DNA of 64,000 bases from Imbricaverruca yamaguchii (GCA_034440575.1 JAOTOL010001559.1:1135001-1199000), one strand, 5' to 3'. Positions 23,701 through 33,148 are shown, numbered from the stretch's first letter. The notes: generated by a model not told the origin, from the letters alone. Program-made: numbers and translations.

Positions 23701-26308
23701 CGTTAAGCGGCACGAGGCCCAGCCTTGCCCGGGACACGAACCGCCACTCGGCAAACCATACGAAGCTCACATTATGCATATAATAGCTCACAGGCTGGCT
23801 GACGACACAGCTCATGTCCTTGCCCTGGTGGAGCTTGGCCAGGTCGGCCAGCGTGCGTTGGCGGATCGCACCCCGGACAGTGCAGGCTTCTCTGTCTGGT
23901 TCTACAGCTGCGGTGCCCACATGGAGCACAGGGCCGGTTGGCCGGGCCGGGTGCTAGGTGAGCGTCACAGTGACGACACGAGTACACGTGAATCGTGAGG
24001 ACACGCCACTGCCATCTTGTATCCGCTGCCCATTCAGATAGGCTGCCACGTCAGCTCGATCCTCACGGACGAACCGACGGCGGACCATGGTCTCGAGTTC
24101 GACGCTGGCGACCCGCGCTATCTCGCGGTCACGGGAACAGAAGAGTTGTGACGTGGTAGCCGCCATTAAGATGTTCGCCTTTGCCACAAACTCCTTCAGC
24201 CCCACGCTGTCCGACGAGACAAGCGCGTGCAAGTAGCCCCGGCAGCACTGCACGGTGCACCGAAGATTCTCTTCACTCGCTGGCGGACCGACACGTAAAA
24301 GCCCCTTTGGCCCCTTAGGTCCCTTAGGCAGCGCCGAGTCGGAGGCAGTAGGTGAGTCGCGGGACGAAGAAAGTACTCAGCGCGTCTCACTTTTACCAAA
24401 GGGCAAGAGCCGAATCGCACAGCTTGTCAGCGTTCCGACGATCTTCAGCCAGTACCTGTAGCAGCCGCCTGCGGCGGCTGCGAGAGTCGAGTGTGGCCCA
24501 CCTGTCGGACCAGGTACCGGTTAGAGCTGCTCACCTCGAGAGCTGCGGGACCTCTAGAGAAGGCCCCGCAGTCGGTCCTGTAGAGCCGCTGGAGGAAGTC
24601 TCCCTCGTGCTTCGGGGCCCACCAGGAGCTCTGTTGAATCACGGCGCGGTGCAGCCGGCTCGGGGAGGCGGGGCAGTGGTTCATCCATGGACGGGCCCAC
24701 GTGCCCATACTCCGACCCCCAACAGGGGTCCATGGACGGAACCACACTCCCGCGCAATGCTACTTCGACTGTATGGCATTTCATCTGCGATCTCTGGCTT
24801 CGGCTTCGGCTTTACCTTTGAAGATAGTAATCCGGATTCTGCCCCATGTCTGAGACACATACTCTAGCTCCTTGATTCGTTTTCTTTTCGTCCACAGGAA
24901 AATCAGAAGGACCTTGAGCGTTGCACTGAAGTGCTATCAGAGTATCTCGAGCGAGACATCACTCAGGAGAACCTAGTTGACATCAAGCAAAAGGTCCAGG
25001 ACAAGTACAGGTACGGATTTTTGGAGAACCTACTGATTACACTCTTCCATGCGACTTTCTATCAACAACTCAAGTTGGCAAGCTTCTAATTTTGAGACGT
25101 GATCACAGGACGAAATTCTGAATGCTTGTTTGCAAGTTCCACCGGAATATTGGCAGTAAATGTTGGGTGCCGTGGGCAGCTATATGATGAGGCTGTTGCC
25201 ATGGGGATGTGGCGCTGCCAGCGCCATCAGTGTTTTGTCCGAATCCGAATCTCAGAAATATCCTGTGGATTCATTTGCCAAGAATAATTCCAGAATTTGG
25301 TGCCCCCAGCATGCAAGTTCGCAGGCTACCAAAATATCCACTGGAACAACGGTTCCGACTTCCTTTTTTTAGTGATGTTATTCAAAACGTTGGATACTCC
25401 AGGAATTTTGCCACCGGACGCAACAGGATCCAAGTCAATATTTTGGTCCAAATATTTTTTTTTTTATAATCAGTACACAGCTCCAACAAAATTTCGCACA
25501 ACGCTGCATCCTGCGGAAAATTGAATTCCATCTCCCTCACAGAGCATAGTCACATCGTTCGTTCAGAATTGAAGATATTCTTTGCATATTCTTTGCAGAT
25601 GCTGTTGACAAAACGTTGGATACTCCAGGAATTTTGCCACCGGACGCAACAGGATCCAAGACAATATTTTGGTCCAAATATTTTTTTTATATAATCAGTA
25701 CACAGCTCCAACAAAATTTCGCACAACGCTGCATCCTGCGGAAAATTGAATTCCATCTCCCTCACAGAGCATAGTCACATCGTTCGTTCAGAATTGAAGA
25801 TATTCTTTGCATATTCTTTGCAGATGCTGTTGACTGACTATATGACTATATGATTATTCGGTGTAACGGTTAGTTCGTGATCTAACCTGGCGAGGATCCA
25901 GGGGCTCAGGAATAGTTACTTCCAGTGATCTTGTGATGTTTCAAGATCCGGATGCCGGATTATCGAAGGATCCTCCAGGAACCTGGTGTGAAGTTTTAAT
26001 CAACGTATGATCTTCCAGTTTCTAGGATCCATTTTGAAGATATTCCTTTTTCATGTTTGTTATCATTCCATCCTGGAGATAGCTCTTTTTAAGACACAAG
26101 AACCAAATGACCGTGAATGATCCTTTGTAGTCCAAGATTCAGTTCCAGGTCCAGTCATAGGTGGCTGGTTTGGCGACTGCGCCGCTACAAGTGGCGTGAT
26201 ACATGTGGCTGCACTGTGTGCCGCAGGTACTGCGAGGGTCGGCGGAAGGCGCTGTTGGAACACGTGCACGAGGGGTACGAGCGCGACTGGTGGGTCTACA
26301 GTGAATAG
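8547..26308 (+). CDS. ARIH1: Ariadne-1 type RBR E3 ubiquitin-protein ligase (ten coding exons, 514 codons)
   Basis: Exons: 8547-8786, 9244-9396, 9978-10046, 10615-10830, 13006-13227, 15445-15575, 18251-18455, 21060-21173, 24898-25010, 26227-26308. All introns are GT-AG and the joined frame stays open to TAG. RBR ligases accept ubiquitin from an E2 (typically UBE2L3) on RING1, pass it to a RING2 cysteine and then to the substrate; ariadne-1 works with neddylated cullin-RING ligases. Domains: acidic N-terminus 1-50, UBA-like 52-120, RING1 144-194 (C144, C147, C161, H163, C166, C169, C189, C194), IBR 234-275, RING2 302-340 with catalytic C315 in GGCNHM, Ariadne domain about 345-514. Length fits fly (about 500) and human (557) relatives. 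The ATG has a strong context (gccATGG). All expected metal ligands are present, so this looks like a functional single gene. Confidence 0.96.
9244..9396 (+). CDS. ARIH1: ARIH1 coding exon 2 (UBA-like domain)
   Basis: 51 codons between gtcacag| and CGC|gtacgt, phase 0. It carries the highly conserved [12 protein letters not shown]. Confidence 0.94.
9612..9676 (+). mobile_element. Hairpin-only micro-retroposon 1 (intron 2)
   Basis: A 65-bp insertion is flanked by a perfect 10-bp duplication, tttgttgcag, at 9602-9611 and 9677-9686. Its core is a stem-loop closed by ggcgc/gcgcc, followed by the tail ctaaactccaatccaatcc. The tail and core match the element at 36305-36370. It carries no coding capacity or tRNA head. 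Confidence 0.8.
9978..10046 (+). CDS. ARIH1: ARIH1 coding exon 3 (start of RING1)
   Basis: A 23-codon exon between tctacag| and GCG|gtacgt, phase 0. It supplies the first RING1 Cys pair, CEIC (C144, C147). Confidence 0.92.
10194..10246 (-). mobile_element. Hairpin-only micro-retroposon 2 (intron 3)
   Basis: A 53-bp insertion lies between perfect 13-bp duplications, atcatacctgtca, at 10181-10193 and 10247-10259. In the sense direction (minus strand) it starts at tgggcgc, folds as gggcgc-tacat-gacca-atgta-gtcgat-gcgccc and ends with ttaagccctaataactaac. It has no tRNA head or open frame. Confidence 0.85.
10615..10830 (+). CDS. ARIH1: ARIH1 coding exon 4 (rest of RING1)
   Basis: 72 codons between ccaccag| and GAG|gtgggt, phase 0. 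It contains [12 protein letters not shown] and ISCAAHGC, which complete the RING1 ligands, and ends [11 protein letters not shown]. Its last 40 bases recur in decayed form at 10843-10878 and 11457-11500. Confidence 0.95.
10843..10878 (+). repeat. Partial duplicate of the exon 4 3' end (first)
   Basis: The words ccagcacctcatcac-aacagctt-cg-gg-gtggg repeat the exon 4 end and donor 42 bp upstream. The frame is lost by a small indel. Confidence 0.75.
11457..11500 (+). repeat. Partial duplicate of the exon 4 3' end (second, more diverged)
   Basis: This 44-bp segment aligns without gaps to 10797-10840 with about nine differences. It would still read [11 protein letters not shown] up to a gtgagt donor-like site. 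No good acceptor precedes it. Confidence 0.6.
11645..11729. repeat. (CA)n-(TA)n microsatellite
   Basis: A short CA run passes into about 37 TA dinucleotides, directly abutting the MITE at 11730. Confidence 0.9.
11730..12749. mobile_element. TTAA-type MITE, family 1, copy a (intron 4)
   Basis: A 1.02-kb non-coding element has inverted ends cactcgcacgtcc and ggacgtgcgcgtg. Just inside each end is a GC-rich palindrome around cagatgtctg or cagatatctg. Two other copies (33149-34149, 44065-45075) lie between perfect TTAA duplications; this one sits in a TA tract with a degenerate 4-bp flank (atat/atgt). The interior has repeated aggtca/tgacct words. No transposase is encoded; TTAA target use points to a piggyBac-like source, by inference. 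Confidence 0.8.
13006..13227 (+). CDS. ARIH1: ARIH1 coding exon 5 (IBR domain)
   Basis: 74 codons between cttcaccag| and AAG|gttggt, phase 0. The IBR ligands C234, C239, C255, C257, C262, C265, H270 and C275 are present. It ends [16 protein letters not shown]. The donor is weaker than the others. Confidence 0.94.
14107..15412. repeat. 60-bp minisatellite, about 22 copies (intron 5)
   Basis: The unit is exactly 60 bp except for one 59-bp unit near 14560. Each copy contains cagctcycgaccgacag followed by acgtgg and tcacagggactgaggg. Because 60 is a multiple of three and the unit lacks stops in several frames, it creates long spurious ORFs on both strands. It ends about 30 bp before exon 6, and the repeat word resembles the real acceptor (cagctgcctcccgacag). 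Confidence 0.95.
15445..15575 (+). CDS. ARIH1: ARIH1 coding exon 6 (RING2/Rcat, catalytic cysteine)
   Basis: 131 nt between cccgacag| and TCATG|gtgggt, ending in phase 2; the split codon makes Trp344. It carries [20 protein letters not shown] with catalytic C315, and ligands C302, C305, C320, C325, C330, C333 and H340. Confidence 0.95.
15988..16168 (-). mobile_element. tRNA-derived SINE (intron 6)
   Basis: The minus-strand head reads gtggtagctcagttggtaga (A box) and gtgggttcgaatc (B box), with ctcttga in the anticodon-loop position, closest to tRNA-Lys(CTT). The anticodon stem does not pair well. A body follows, then a 3' hairpin-like segment gcgacgc...gcgtcgt with an aaaagaaccc tail. The 8-mer ccatcgcc flanks it at 15980-15987 and 16169-16176. 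It is a retroposon, not a working tRNA gene. Confidence 0.75.
16180..18240. other. Intron 6 sequence without recognised features
   Basis: About 2 kb of AT-rich intron. Open frames are short, and I recognise no repeat family or RNA gene. Confidence 0.5.
18251..18455 (+). CDS. ARIH1: ARIH1 coding exon 7 (Ariadne domain, first part)
   Basis: 205 nt between ggctcttcag| and GAG|gtatgg; starts with the last base of Trp344 and ends in phase 0. It carries [20 protein letters not shown] and [13 protein letters not shown], nearly identical to fly and human ariadne-1. Confidence 0.95.
19655..19951 (-). mobile_element. Fragment of TTAA-type MITE family 2 (intron 7)
   Basis: The minus strand matches the left 300 bp of the elements at 36879-37626 and 50918-51746, including cccgcgccgtct next to TTAA (19952-19955) and the aaagcgctcgacgagtaggg block. 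The other end is lost or too diverged to place. Confidence 0.75.
20336..20558. repeat. (GTGC)n/(GT)n alternating purine-pyrimidine tract
   Basis: About 220 bp of nearly perfect alternating gtgcgtgc and gtgtgcgc. It makes spurious Arg-Ala/Cys-Val ORFs in every frame. The composition favours Z-DNA. Confidence 0.95.
21060..21173 (+). CDS. ARIH1: ARIH1 coding exon 8 (Ariadne domain)
   Basis: 38 codons between gtctgcag| and GAG|gtaagg, phase 0 on both sides. It starts [15 protein letters not shown] and ends KKNNQS-like [10 protein letters not shown]. Confidence 0.95.
21597..22395. mobile_element. Fold-back (long inverted repeat) element (intron 8)
   Basis: The left arm (21597-21915) and right arm (22130-22372) are diverged inverted copies around a spacer of about 215 bp. 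Shared words include gatgttttatcagcgt, ggtacccaacgtttaacc, ccgaattc and gcaccccgat. The left arm has about 75 extra bases. The right side ends with the hairpin gggcgc...cgccc and a taactaacta tail, as in the micro-retroposons. Confidence 0.8.
22930..24430 (-). mobile_element. R2/NeSL-type LINE fragment with restriction-like endonuclease (intron 8)
   Basis: Antisense to ARIH1. Minus-strand frames in order show an RT thumb-like region ([20 protein letters not shown] near 24180), the linker [14 protein letters not shown], a Cys/His knuckle [11 protein letters not shown]...HHC, and a restriction-like endonuclease core FRPDLAV...[10 protein letters not shown] (Pro-Asp, 12 residues, Asp). A C-terminal block [16 protein letters not shown] follows near 23170. 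Frameshifts separate the pieces, so it is dead. In the knuckle, the position where relatives usually have His is Asn. A 28-bp micro-insertion interrupts it at 23402. The 3' UTR probably reaches about 22640. Confidence 0.75.
23402..23429 (+). mobile_element. Hairpin retroposon 3, severely truncated (28 bp)
   Basis: Only cgccctaaagccctaataac and a few flanking bases are inserted, between perfect 15-bp duplications ctcgaaggcgatgtg at 23387-23401 and 23430-23444. The tail equals that of the element at 10194-10246. The target is the dead R2/NeSL LINE frame. Confidence 0.8.
24898..25010 (+). CDS. ARIH1: ARIH1 coding exon 9 (Ariadne domain)
   Basis: 113 nt between gtccacag| and TACAG|gtacgg, ending in phase 2 (Arg codon split). 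It carries [15 protein letters not shown] and [10 protein letters not shown]. Confidence 0.95.
25384..25835. repeat. Recent 226-bp tandem duplication (intron 9)
   Basis: Units 25384-25609 and 25610-25835 are almost identical, differing by one base in 'caagtcaat/caagacaat' and by T-run length. Either a very young duplication or an assembly artefact. Confidence 0.95.
26227..26308 (+). CDS. ARIH1: ARIH1 coding exon 10 (C-terminus and stop)
   Basis: It completes the split Arg codon after tgtgccgcag| and encodes [17 protein letters not shown] ending WWVYSE, then TAG at 26306-26308. This matches the usual ariadne-1 C-terminus. Confidence 0.95.
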
Positions 26309-26384
26309 TGACGTTAGTTTCTGCAATGAGTCCGGCAACGTGAACCGCTGTCGAGGTCCCGAGTCGCGCGGCCCTCCGATCTCC

Positions 26385-26795
26385 CAGGCCGGCGGACACG
26401 TGGCTGTCCGACCTGGCGGACCGGCGGACACACGGCTGTCCGACATGGCGGACCGGCGGACACACGGCTGTCCGACCTGGCGGACCGGCGGACACGCTGT
26501 TGTCCGACCTGGCGGACCGGCGGACACGCGGCTGTCCGACCTGGCGGACCGGCGGACACACGGCTGTCCGACATGGCGGACCGGCGGACACACGGCTGTC
26601 CGACCTGGCGGACCGGCGGACACGCTGCTGTCCGACCTGGCGGACCGGCGGACACGCTGCTGTCCGACCTGGCGGACCGGCGGACACGCTGCTGTCCGAC
26701 CTGGCGGACCGGCGGACACGCGGCCCTCCGACATGGCGGACCGGCGGACACGCTGCTGTCCGACATGGCGGACCGGCGGACATGCGGCCCTGCGA
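26385..26795. repeat. 32-bp minisatellite, about 12-13 copies, just after the ARIH1 stop
   Basis: The unit contains gtccgacctggcggaccggc and ggacac, with inverted words (ggtccg/cggacc). It begins about 80 bp past the stop codon, so it is probably in the 3' UTR. It gives long spurious ORFs in several frames. Confidence 0.95.
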
Positions 26796-26829
26796 TGTGG
26801 TGCAGTGGTTGTTATGACGTGCTGATCGA

Positions 26830-29800
26830 CGAGTCTGATCCACCCCAGCAGGAACTGGGTTGACACGCGTATGCCAGGCGTGACAGATAAAGGCTAGTCG
26901 TGGCGGATGACACTAGCAGACTACGTGCTGTGAAGCACAGCATTCGACAGTGTCGAGTGGGGGAGTGGGCATTCGGTGCCCACCCGCTGGTGCGCGGCTG
27001 TGCCTTGTTCCGCCTGACTGGTGTGATGAAGACTGCAGCTCTTTCAGTCGACCCTTGTCTGGTGGGTGCCTGCTCGCGATGCACATGTCATACGCGCGTC
27101 CGCCTGGTGAACAGCTGAATCAGGCACGAGGGTCTGATCTGCCGCTGGCCTGGCAGCAGGAGCAGGAAGTAAAATTAATTGTAGCAAGAGTGCGGACGCT
27201 TTTGGGCTTGAGGAGGCCGCCGTATATCTAGACGTGTTGATGTCTAGACTAGACGTGCCCATTTAAAGTCCCCACGAGGAGGCCGACTGGTCGGTCTGCG
27301 CGCTGGTGTGCAGCGCCGATGTCAACCGGCCGATTCTCCTCGCCGTCGATGATTTTGTAAGGACATAGAGCGGGGCGTAGTGTTATAGTGTCAGCGATGT
27401 TTGGTCAACTGGGTGGCAGCAGCTGTGCCCGGTCGACACATGTCACGCTCGGACAGATCGTCATTGTAGTCGTCGTCACGCAGGGTTTGGCCTGCCGATG
27501 GTTTGCTGTTATTTCTCACGCGTCCGGCGGTGAACAAAGTGCAGTATTGCTTGCGCGTCAGAAGATAGCGATGCATGACCATCGCGTAGTTGATAGCATC
27601 ACATAGTGATCGTGTGCGGTTTATATGCGGATGAGTTGTGCGCTGGACTGGCCACGCTAAGCAATACACCAGCGCATGACGTGGGAGCTGTATTTTGAGC
27701 GTTATTTGTCGACTACAGGGAATGTCTGATTGGATCGCGGAAATGGATGCCATGGCTGTTCGTCTATTGTAATGTGGGTGGCTTTCCATAGTTAAATTGT
27801 GCACTCTATGCTGCCGTAGCTTCTTTACGCACTTCAGCTGCTATATGGGGCGAATGCTGTCCCTCATGAATGGCAATGCAAAATATTGGTTCGAGGGGTT
27901 TCGTATGGGTATTTTGAGTCGTTACTGACTAATCTCAGCACAATGCTTGTTCGATGCTGATATGTTTGCATCATTCACACGACAACCGCCTCCCATACCC
28001 GAACCGGCAACTTCTTCCGGTTACTTCAACCGCGTCCCGAAGTTGCATGGTGTCAGCTTATGTGCAAGCTGTTGTTTTTCTCAACCACTTTTTTATGATC
28101 ACCTGTTACTAGCCCCAAATACGCGCATTTTTTTGCTGATGCCGACATGGATTTACTAACCCCAAAGCCACTAATATACATGAATTTGGTACCACTCACA
28201 TTTTCGGACACATCCTTGGCGTCTGTCCTCACCTCACCACATATGTTTGATGTGACTCTTTGTGTATCATGTGTGCCCCTTGTCGCCTACTAAATTCTGC
28301 TGTTCTAATTGGTTATGCATGCACCGGCATCTCTTCCGAAGAAACACCACCTTTCTGTGGTGGGCATTGAGTGCTCCAGAAATACGGCAGGCAGTCTTTG
28401 TCTAATGAGGAGAAGACTATGAGTGTCCGGTTCATCCCCCTTGTTCATCTGTCTTGTGCTGATAATACTGATTATATGTATTGGTATTACTGATTATATG
28501 TACTGATAATACTGATATGTGCTGATAATACTGATTGTGTACTGATAATATTGATTATGTGTACTGATTATACTATCAGATTCTACTGACAGATACTGAT
28601 TAGCTGTCTTATATAGATAACTGTCTTAACGTTTTCTGTCTCAGCGGGTAAACCAAATACACTAGTAGCGGGAAACTAAATGTATTTCCTTGACTCATAA
28701 ATGTGCCATTTAAAATTATGTCCTGATATTCTTCATTGCATGAGTAGTTCGGTGACGTGGTGCTGTGCAAGAATCATGGCATTGCGCTGGATACAATTGT
28801 GTCGATATAACTTTACCTTCCCATTTTGGTGGTGCCATCAAAGTGTAAGAGAGGTCTGCTCTGAACACCAAGGATATTCCTGAAAACCACATCAGTCACC
28901 ATTTAACCCGTCCCGGCCCCAGGGAGCGCTCTGATACGCCGGCTGTGCCTATGCATAGCGAACATTACCTGTAAGTTTCATTGTTTGTTTCCCTTACTGT
29001 TATTACGCAGCTTAGCAATTATGTTTTGGCCAAAAATCGATTTGCATGCTGGGGGAACATTGTATTGCCATCACATCTTGTCTTTTTATATGTTATACAT
29101 AGCCAGCAAGGAAAATTACATTTTTTCACAATCAGTGACCCATGAAATTGTACAAAGCCCAGGGTATTCACCAACCCGAAAATCTAATTCGCCGGGCGTG
29201 GGGCTGTTGCCCCCTCCCCAGTAGTTTCCCTTCTACGCAAGTTAGGATAAAAAGCAAAACTGCGTCAGACAAACGTCCGCGAAGTTGGAACATATTCGTA
29301 TTCAGTACACATCCGATTCTACACAAGTTACCGTCCATGGTCAATGTTGTCAAGCATGTGCGCGCGGTGCCTGCCCGGCTATAACTGACCTGCCGAGCGA
29401 TACGTGCTGCCATCTACGTGTGTGTGTGTGTGTGTGTGTGAGTTTTGCCAGCCTGCCACCGTTTGGTGATATCGGCTGGTGTGCCATCTGCTGTTGAGCT
29501 CTGCAAATAGCTGCCCTTCGCTGCGGTCGATTGCGCATGCGTGACATGACGAAACCAATTTGCCCGGAGGGGTTGAGTGGGGAGGTTCGGGTGTGACTCG
29601 AGAGAGCGGTTGGAACTGGCACCGCGCTGACGTGTGTCAAGCGGTAGATTTTGGACTGCGTGCTCCGGTGTGGCGTCCGGAAGATTGTGACCAAGTGACA
29701 ATAGATTGTAAGTCAGAATTGCGTGAATTTGTGCAGACAAATTTACCGACAGTCAACATAACCTCATTATTTATAAATCTGAACTTCGCTTTGCTTCAAA

Positions 29801-30290
29801 TGCAACGTTTTTAACCCGTGAGAATAAAAGAATAAAACTAGCCAGACTATTTAGCTTCCGAAAGAAGGCGTCAACATCCATGCAATCGTTAATGTCAGAG
29901 AGATCAGCACAGCACGCAACTTAATCGTACATCTGCATCGTTCAAGGTCAATTGTCAGGGTCAAGTGGCCGATAATGGATCACTAGACGTCAAATTGTGT
30001 CTACAAATACCTGGAAGTTATTGGAAAAGACGGCTTCTTTGCATTCGCCATTATTTTTCAAGGACTAGCATGGATGAATTTATTTATATTTATAATAGTA
30101 AAACTAGATAAATGCAGCGTAGATCACGTAGGGTCAGAATCAGGCTCCAAAGCTAGCTTTCAAATTATAAATGTCGGAGCTCAGGGGAATTACGTCAGCA
30201 TGAATGGGTACGTTCAGTTGGCGAGCAAAAACAAATTCAGAAAAGGGGCTTTGCGTGTGGTGATATGCAATGAAGAATAATGCAAGCAAA
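26830..30290. other. Downstream region without a recognised gene
   Basis: Part may be ARIH1 3' UTR, but I see no close AATAAA; the first clear pair is at 29823 and 29831. A loose array of ctgataatactgatt-like words lies at 28450-28600, and a (GT)11 tract at 29419-29440. TTAA followed by cccgtcccggcccc near 28902 resembles a MITE end, but no partner end was found. Open frames are short and unrecognised. Confidence 0.4.
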
Positions 30291-30394
30291 CGTTGCCTAG
30301 CCTTATTTAACCTAACCTAACTTTACCTGGCCCATTTAAGAATAAAGATAACACAAGATGAGCAAAATGAAATGAAAGCCCTAGCTTCGCCTTA

Positions 30395-30464
30395 CCTAAC
30401 CTAACCTAACCTAACCTAACCTAACCTAACCTAACCTAACCTAACCTAACCTAACCTAACCTAA
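30395..30464. repeat. Interstitial telomere-type array (CCTAA)14
   Basis: Fourteen uninterrupted CCTAA units (TTAGG on the other strand), the common arthropod telomere motif. Degenerate units (acctaacctaac) lie 80 bp upstream. Unique and repetitive DNA continues on both sides, so it is interstitial. Confidence 0.95.
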
Positions 30465-30481
30465 CATAACCAAGCCGGCGA

Positions 30482-30690
30482 TCAGACCCCTGACTGGCAG
30501 CGTTTCCAACGTCCACCAGCTAGGGAGATGCTGGTCACCATGCTCGGCCGGGGGAGGGCATCGGTAACCAGCTCCCTGACTGGCAGCGTCGCCAACGTCC
30601 ATCGCGTGGAGGTATGGCGGCAACGATCAGCTCGATCTCTCAAAGTCGCTGACATCGGTACGCATGCTCCCATGCTGCGCACCTGAACTG
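30482..30690 (+). repeat. Dispersed repeat with conserved peptide potential, copy 1
   Basis: The + strand reads PPAREMLVTMLGRGR and SLTGSVANVHRVE. The inverted copy at 38620-38825 reads nearly the same peptide on the minus strand. It is likely a piece of a transposon ORF that I cannot identify. Confidence 0.6.
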
Positions 30691-31238
30691 AACATGACTT
30701 CTTGCTATATCGAGGAGCGAGTGGTGCGCACTATAATATTGGTTGCATGTGCCCGTGGCGATTTAGAACTTCCCAGTAAAATGCTCGTGTAATCCAGCCA
30801 TAATATATAATTAGGTCCATTCAAACGATATTAGTAATGATATTCGATGGACGATAGGTTGGATTTCAATCGTGTTTTCCTGGCAAGTTATAAATCATCC
30901 TGGACACTTGTTATCCAGGTTAAGGTGCACGGCATTCGCTCCTCGATGTATCAAGAACCTGCATTTAATTTACAGTAACATGCGACATAGAAACACAGGG
31001 GTGGTCAGCCAATGTAAAGCACCGAGGAAGTGCTTCACCTGGGTAGAGCTGGGTAGTATTATTGTATGTTATTTTCATGTAATTGATACCTTCATGCACT
31101 GCAAAATGCAAAGTTGAAAACCTGGAACAAATATGGATTGGTATATTTGTCCTCTTTAACATATCACCATATATTTCGCTTTCGTTTGATAACAAGCACA
31201 GGGTATGTATCCTTTTGTGGAGACCATTCTGCTCTTAA

Positions 31239-32581
31239 TACGCGCCCTGGAGGGCCTCTCAAAATAACGCGCACTGGAGAGGGGGCGGATTCCGCCCCCC
31301 CTCAAGATCTCAGCTCCTATGAAGGCTAGAGCAATGAAATTCACAGGGTGGATGGGCACGACAGTAAACTCTATTGTGTGCAAAGTTCATGACCTTAGGT
31401 CAATATCTTCAAGGTCAATTGAGGTCAAAATAGCAAAATTTTCTGGTTTTGCGTGGCTTGGCTTGTCATTGTTATAGATCACTGTGGTTGTGTTTAAATG
31501 CTCCAAAATTGGCATTAATGATGTTTTTGACATTACTAATGATGCAATACAGATGTCAGATCCGCCATTTGACCTCAGGTCACCTATATAGGAGCACTTT
31601 ATAAGGTCATTACCTGCTCCAGTTACCGGAACCGGGCTCCCATCCCGACTGCTCCGTTGGGCGGCTCGGCACAATCGGCTTCGCAAAGAAAGGGGTGAAA
31701 TACATGAATAAAGTATGGAAACGCTTAGGCACAAAATGACAAACAGTAGACCTCGGGATGATCACGGGATGTAGTAACATGTAAAGTGGCATCAATCGCA
31801 TGACAGTCATTTGTATTTATGACACATTCCATTTGACCAAGTCTGGTTCCATGGGCCTGTCATGAACTTGATCTGACTTGATCTCGGCGACCTAACATGA
31901 CTTAAATTATATAGCATAACAATATGCATCAAACAAGTCGCTAGTGTTGTCAAGAATATTTCCCTATTGCCAATATACGGGAAGCGCATCAGCGCCGATT
32001 TTTGTGGTCTGGCGCTGCGAGTTGTTTTTGTTTTAACGGCTCCTAACTTGAAAACTTCTTGGCCGATTTTCATTTTTTCTTGCTTTAAACAATGCGCCGT
32101 TGACTTCTAAGCAGGTACGCGAACAAGTCGGTGTATATCGGCCGGTACAATATGGAGTTATGTACGAAAAATCGGAAGGATTGGCGGATTTCGCCATACC
32201 CCCTCTAGGGCGTGTGTTAACCTGTTATGAACTTGACCTGACTTGACCTCGGTGACTTGACATGACTCTGGAACAATGTAGCATGGCAATGTACATCAAG
32301 CAAGTCGCTAGTTTTGCCAAGAACACTTCCTTTTTGCTAATATACGGAAAGCGCATCAGCGCCGATATTTGTGATCTGGCGCTGATAAATTTTTTTGACT
32401 AGCGACCTCTAACTCGACGAATTTTCGGTCGATTTTCATTTTTCTTACTTCACTTCAAACAACGCGCCGGTCATTTATTGGCAGGTACACAAACAATGGC
32501 GTATATCGGCCGGTAAAATGTGGAGTTATCTACGAAAACCCGGAGGGGTGGGCGGATTTCGCCCCCCATCCAGTGCGCGTG
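31239..32581. mobile_element. TTAA-type MITE family 3 with tandemly duplicated right part
   Basis: TTAA flanks 31239-32216 (31235-31238 and 32217-32220). The outer ends pair as cgcgccctggaggg with ccctctagggcg. A second left terminus (cgcgcactggaga) inside the first matches a second right terminus at 32555-32580 (ccagtgcgcgtg). The segments 31850-32220 and 32221-32581 are diverged tandem copies of about 365 bp. Non-coding; rich in tgacct/aggtca words. Confidence 0.7.
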
Positions 32582-33148
32582 TTGATGGATGTCGCTGTGT
32601 GAGGAGCACTTTTGGGGTGCATCGGGCCATATTTTGCACAAAAATGTTCTTATTTATTCGTGAAAATAAGGGAATGTGTGAATTGCTAGAACCGAAGGCC
32701 CAACGAGGAAGTGCGTTAGTGAACAGTTAATTCTTCCTAGATTTTGTTGTGATGCTTAGCCAGCTCTGTAAACTCCGTGCATTCACAAGTGTTTCCAAGA
32801 CTGAAATGTTAGACCAGGCCACCAAAAAAGCAGTCTGATTTGGAGCAAACATGTTTTTAACTCCCAAATTATGCTAAATCAAAATGCTACTGTGGTAGCA
32901 TTTTATGAATCAGTGTTGCCCTGAGCCCATGCTTAGGTAGCTAGGCATATACTAAGCTTTCTAAATTCAAGGAATTTGAAAATTTGTGAGAAATGGTTTT
33001 TGTTTGTCCGTTTCAAATGATTCAAAACCGACTACTTGGATCTGCACAATGCACGCAACTTAGGCTAATATATAGAAGAAGTCCACAGGCCACTTTTGGT
33101 TTTCTTTAATAAAAATGTATGTCTTGATGTAATTTTAAATGACTTTAA

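Noticed and set aside
26063..26866. Long ORFs on both strands after the ARIH1 stop
   Set aside because: They are translations of the 32-bp minisatellite.
30395..30464. Chromosome end
   Set aside because: Only 14 units, with extensive sequence on both sides; interstitial.
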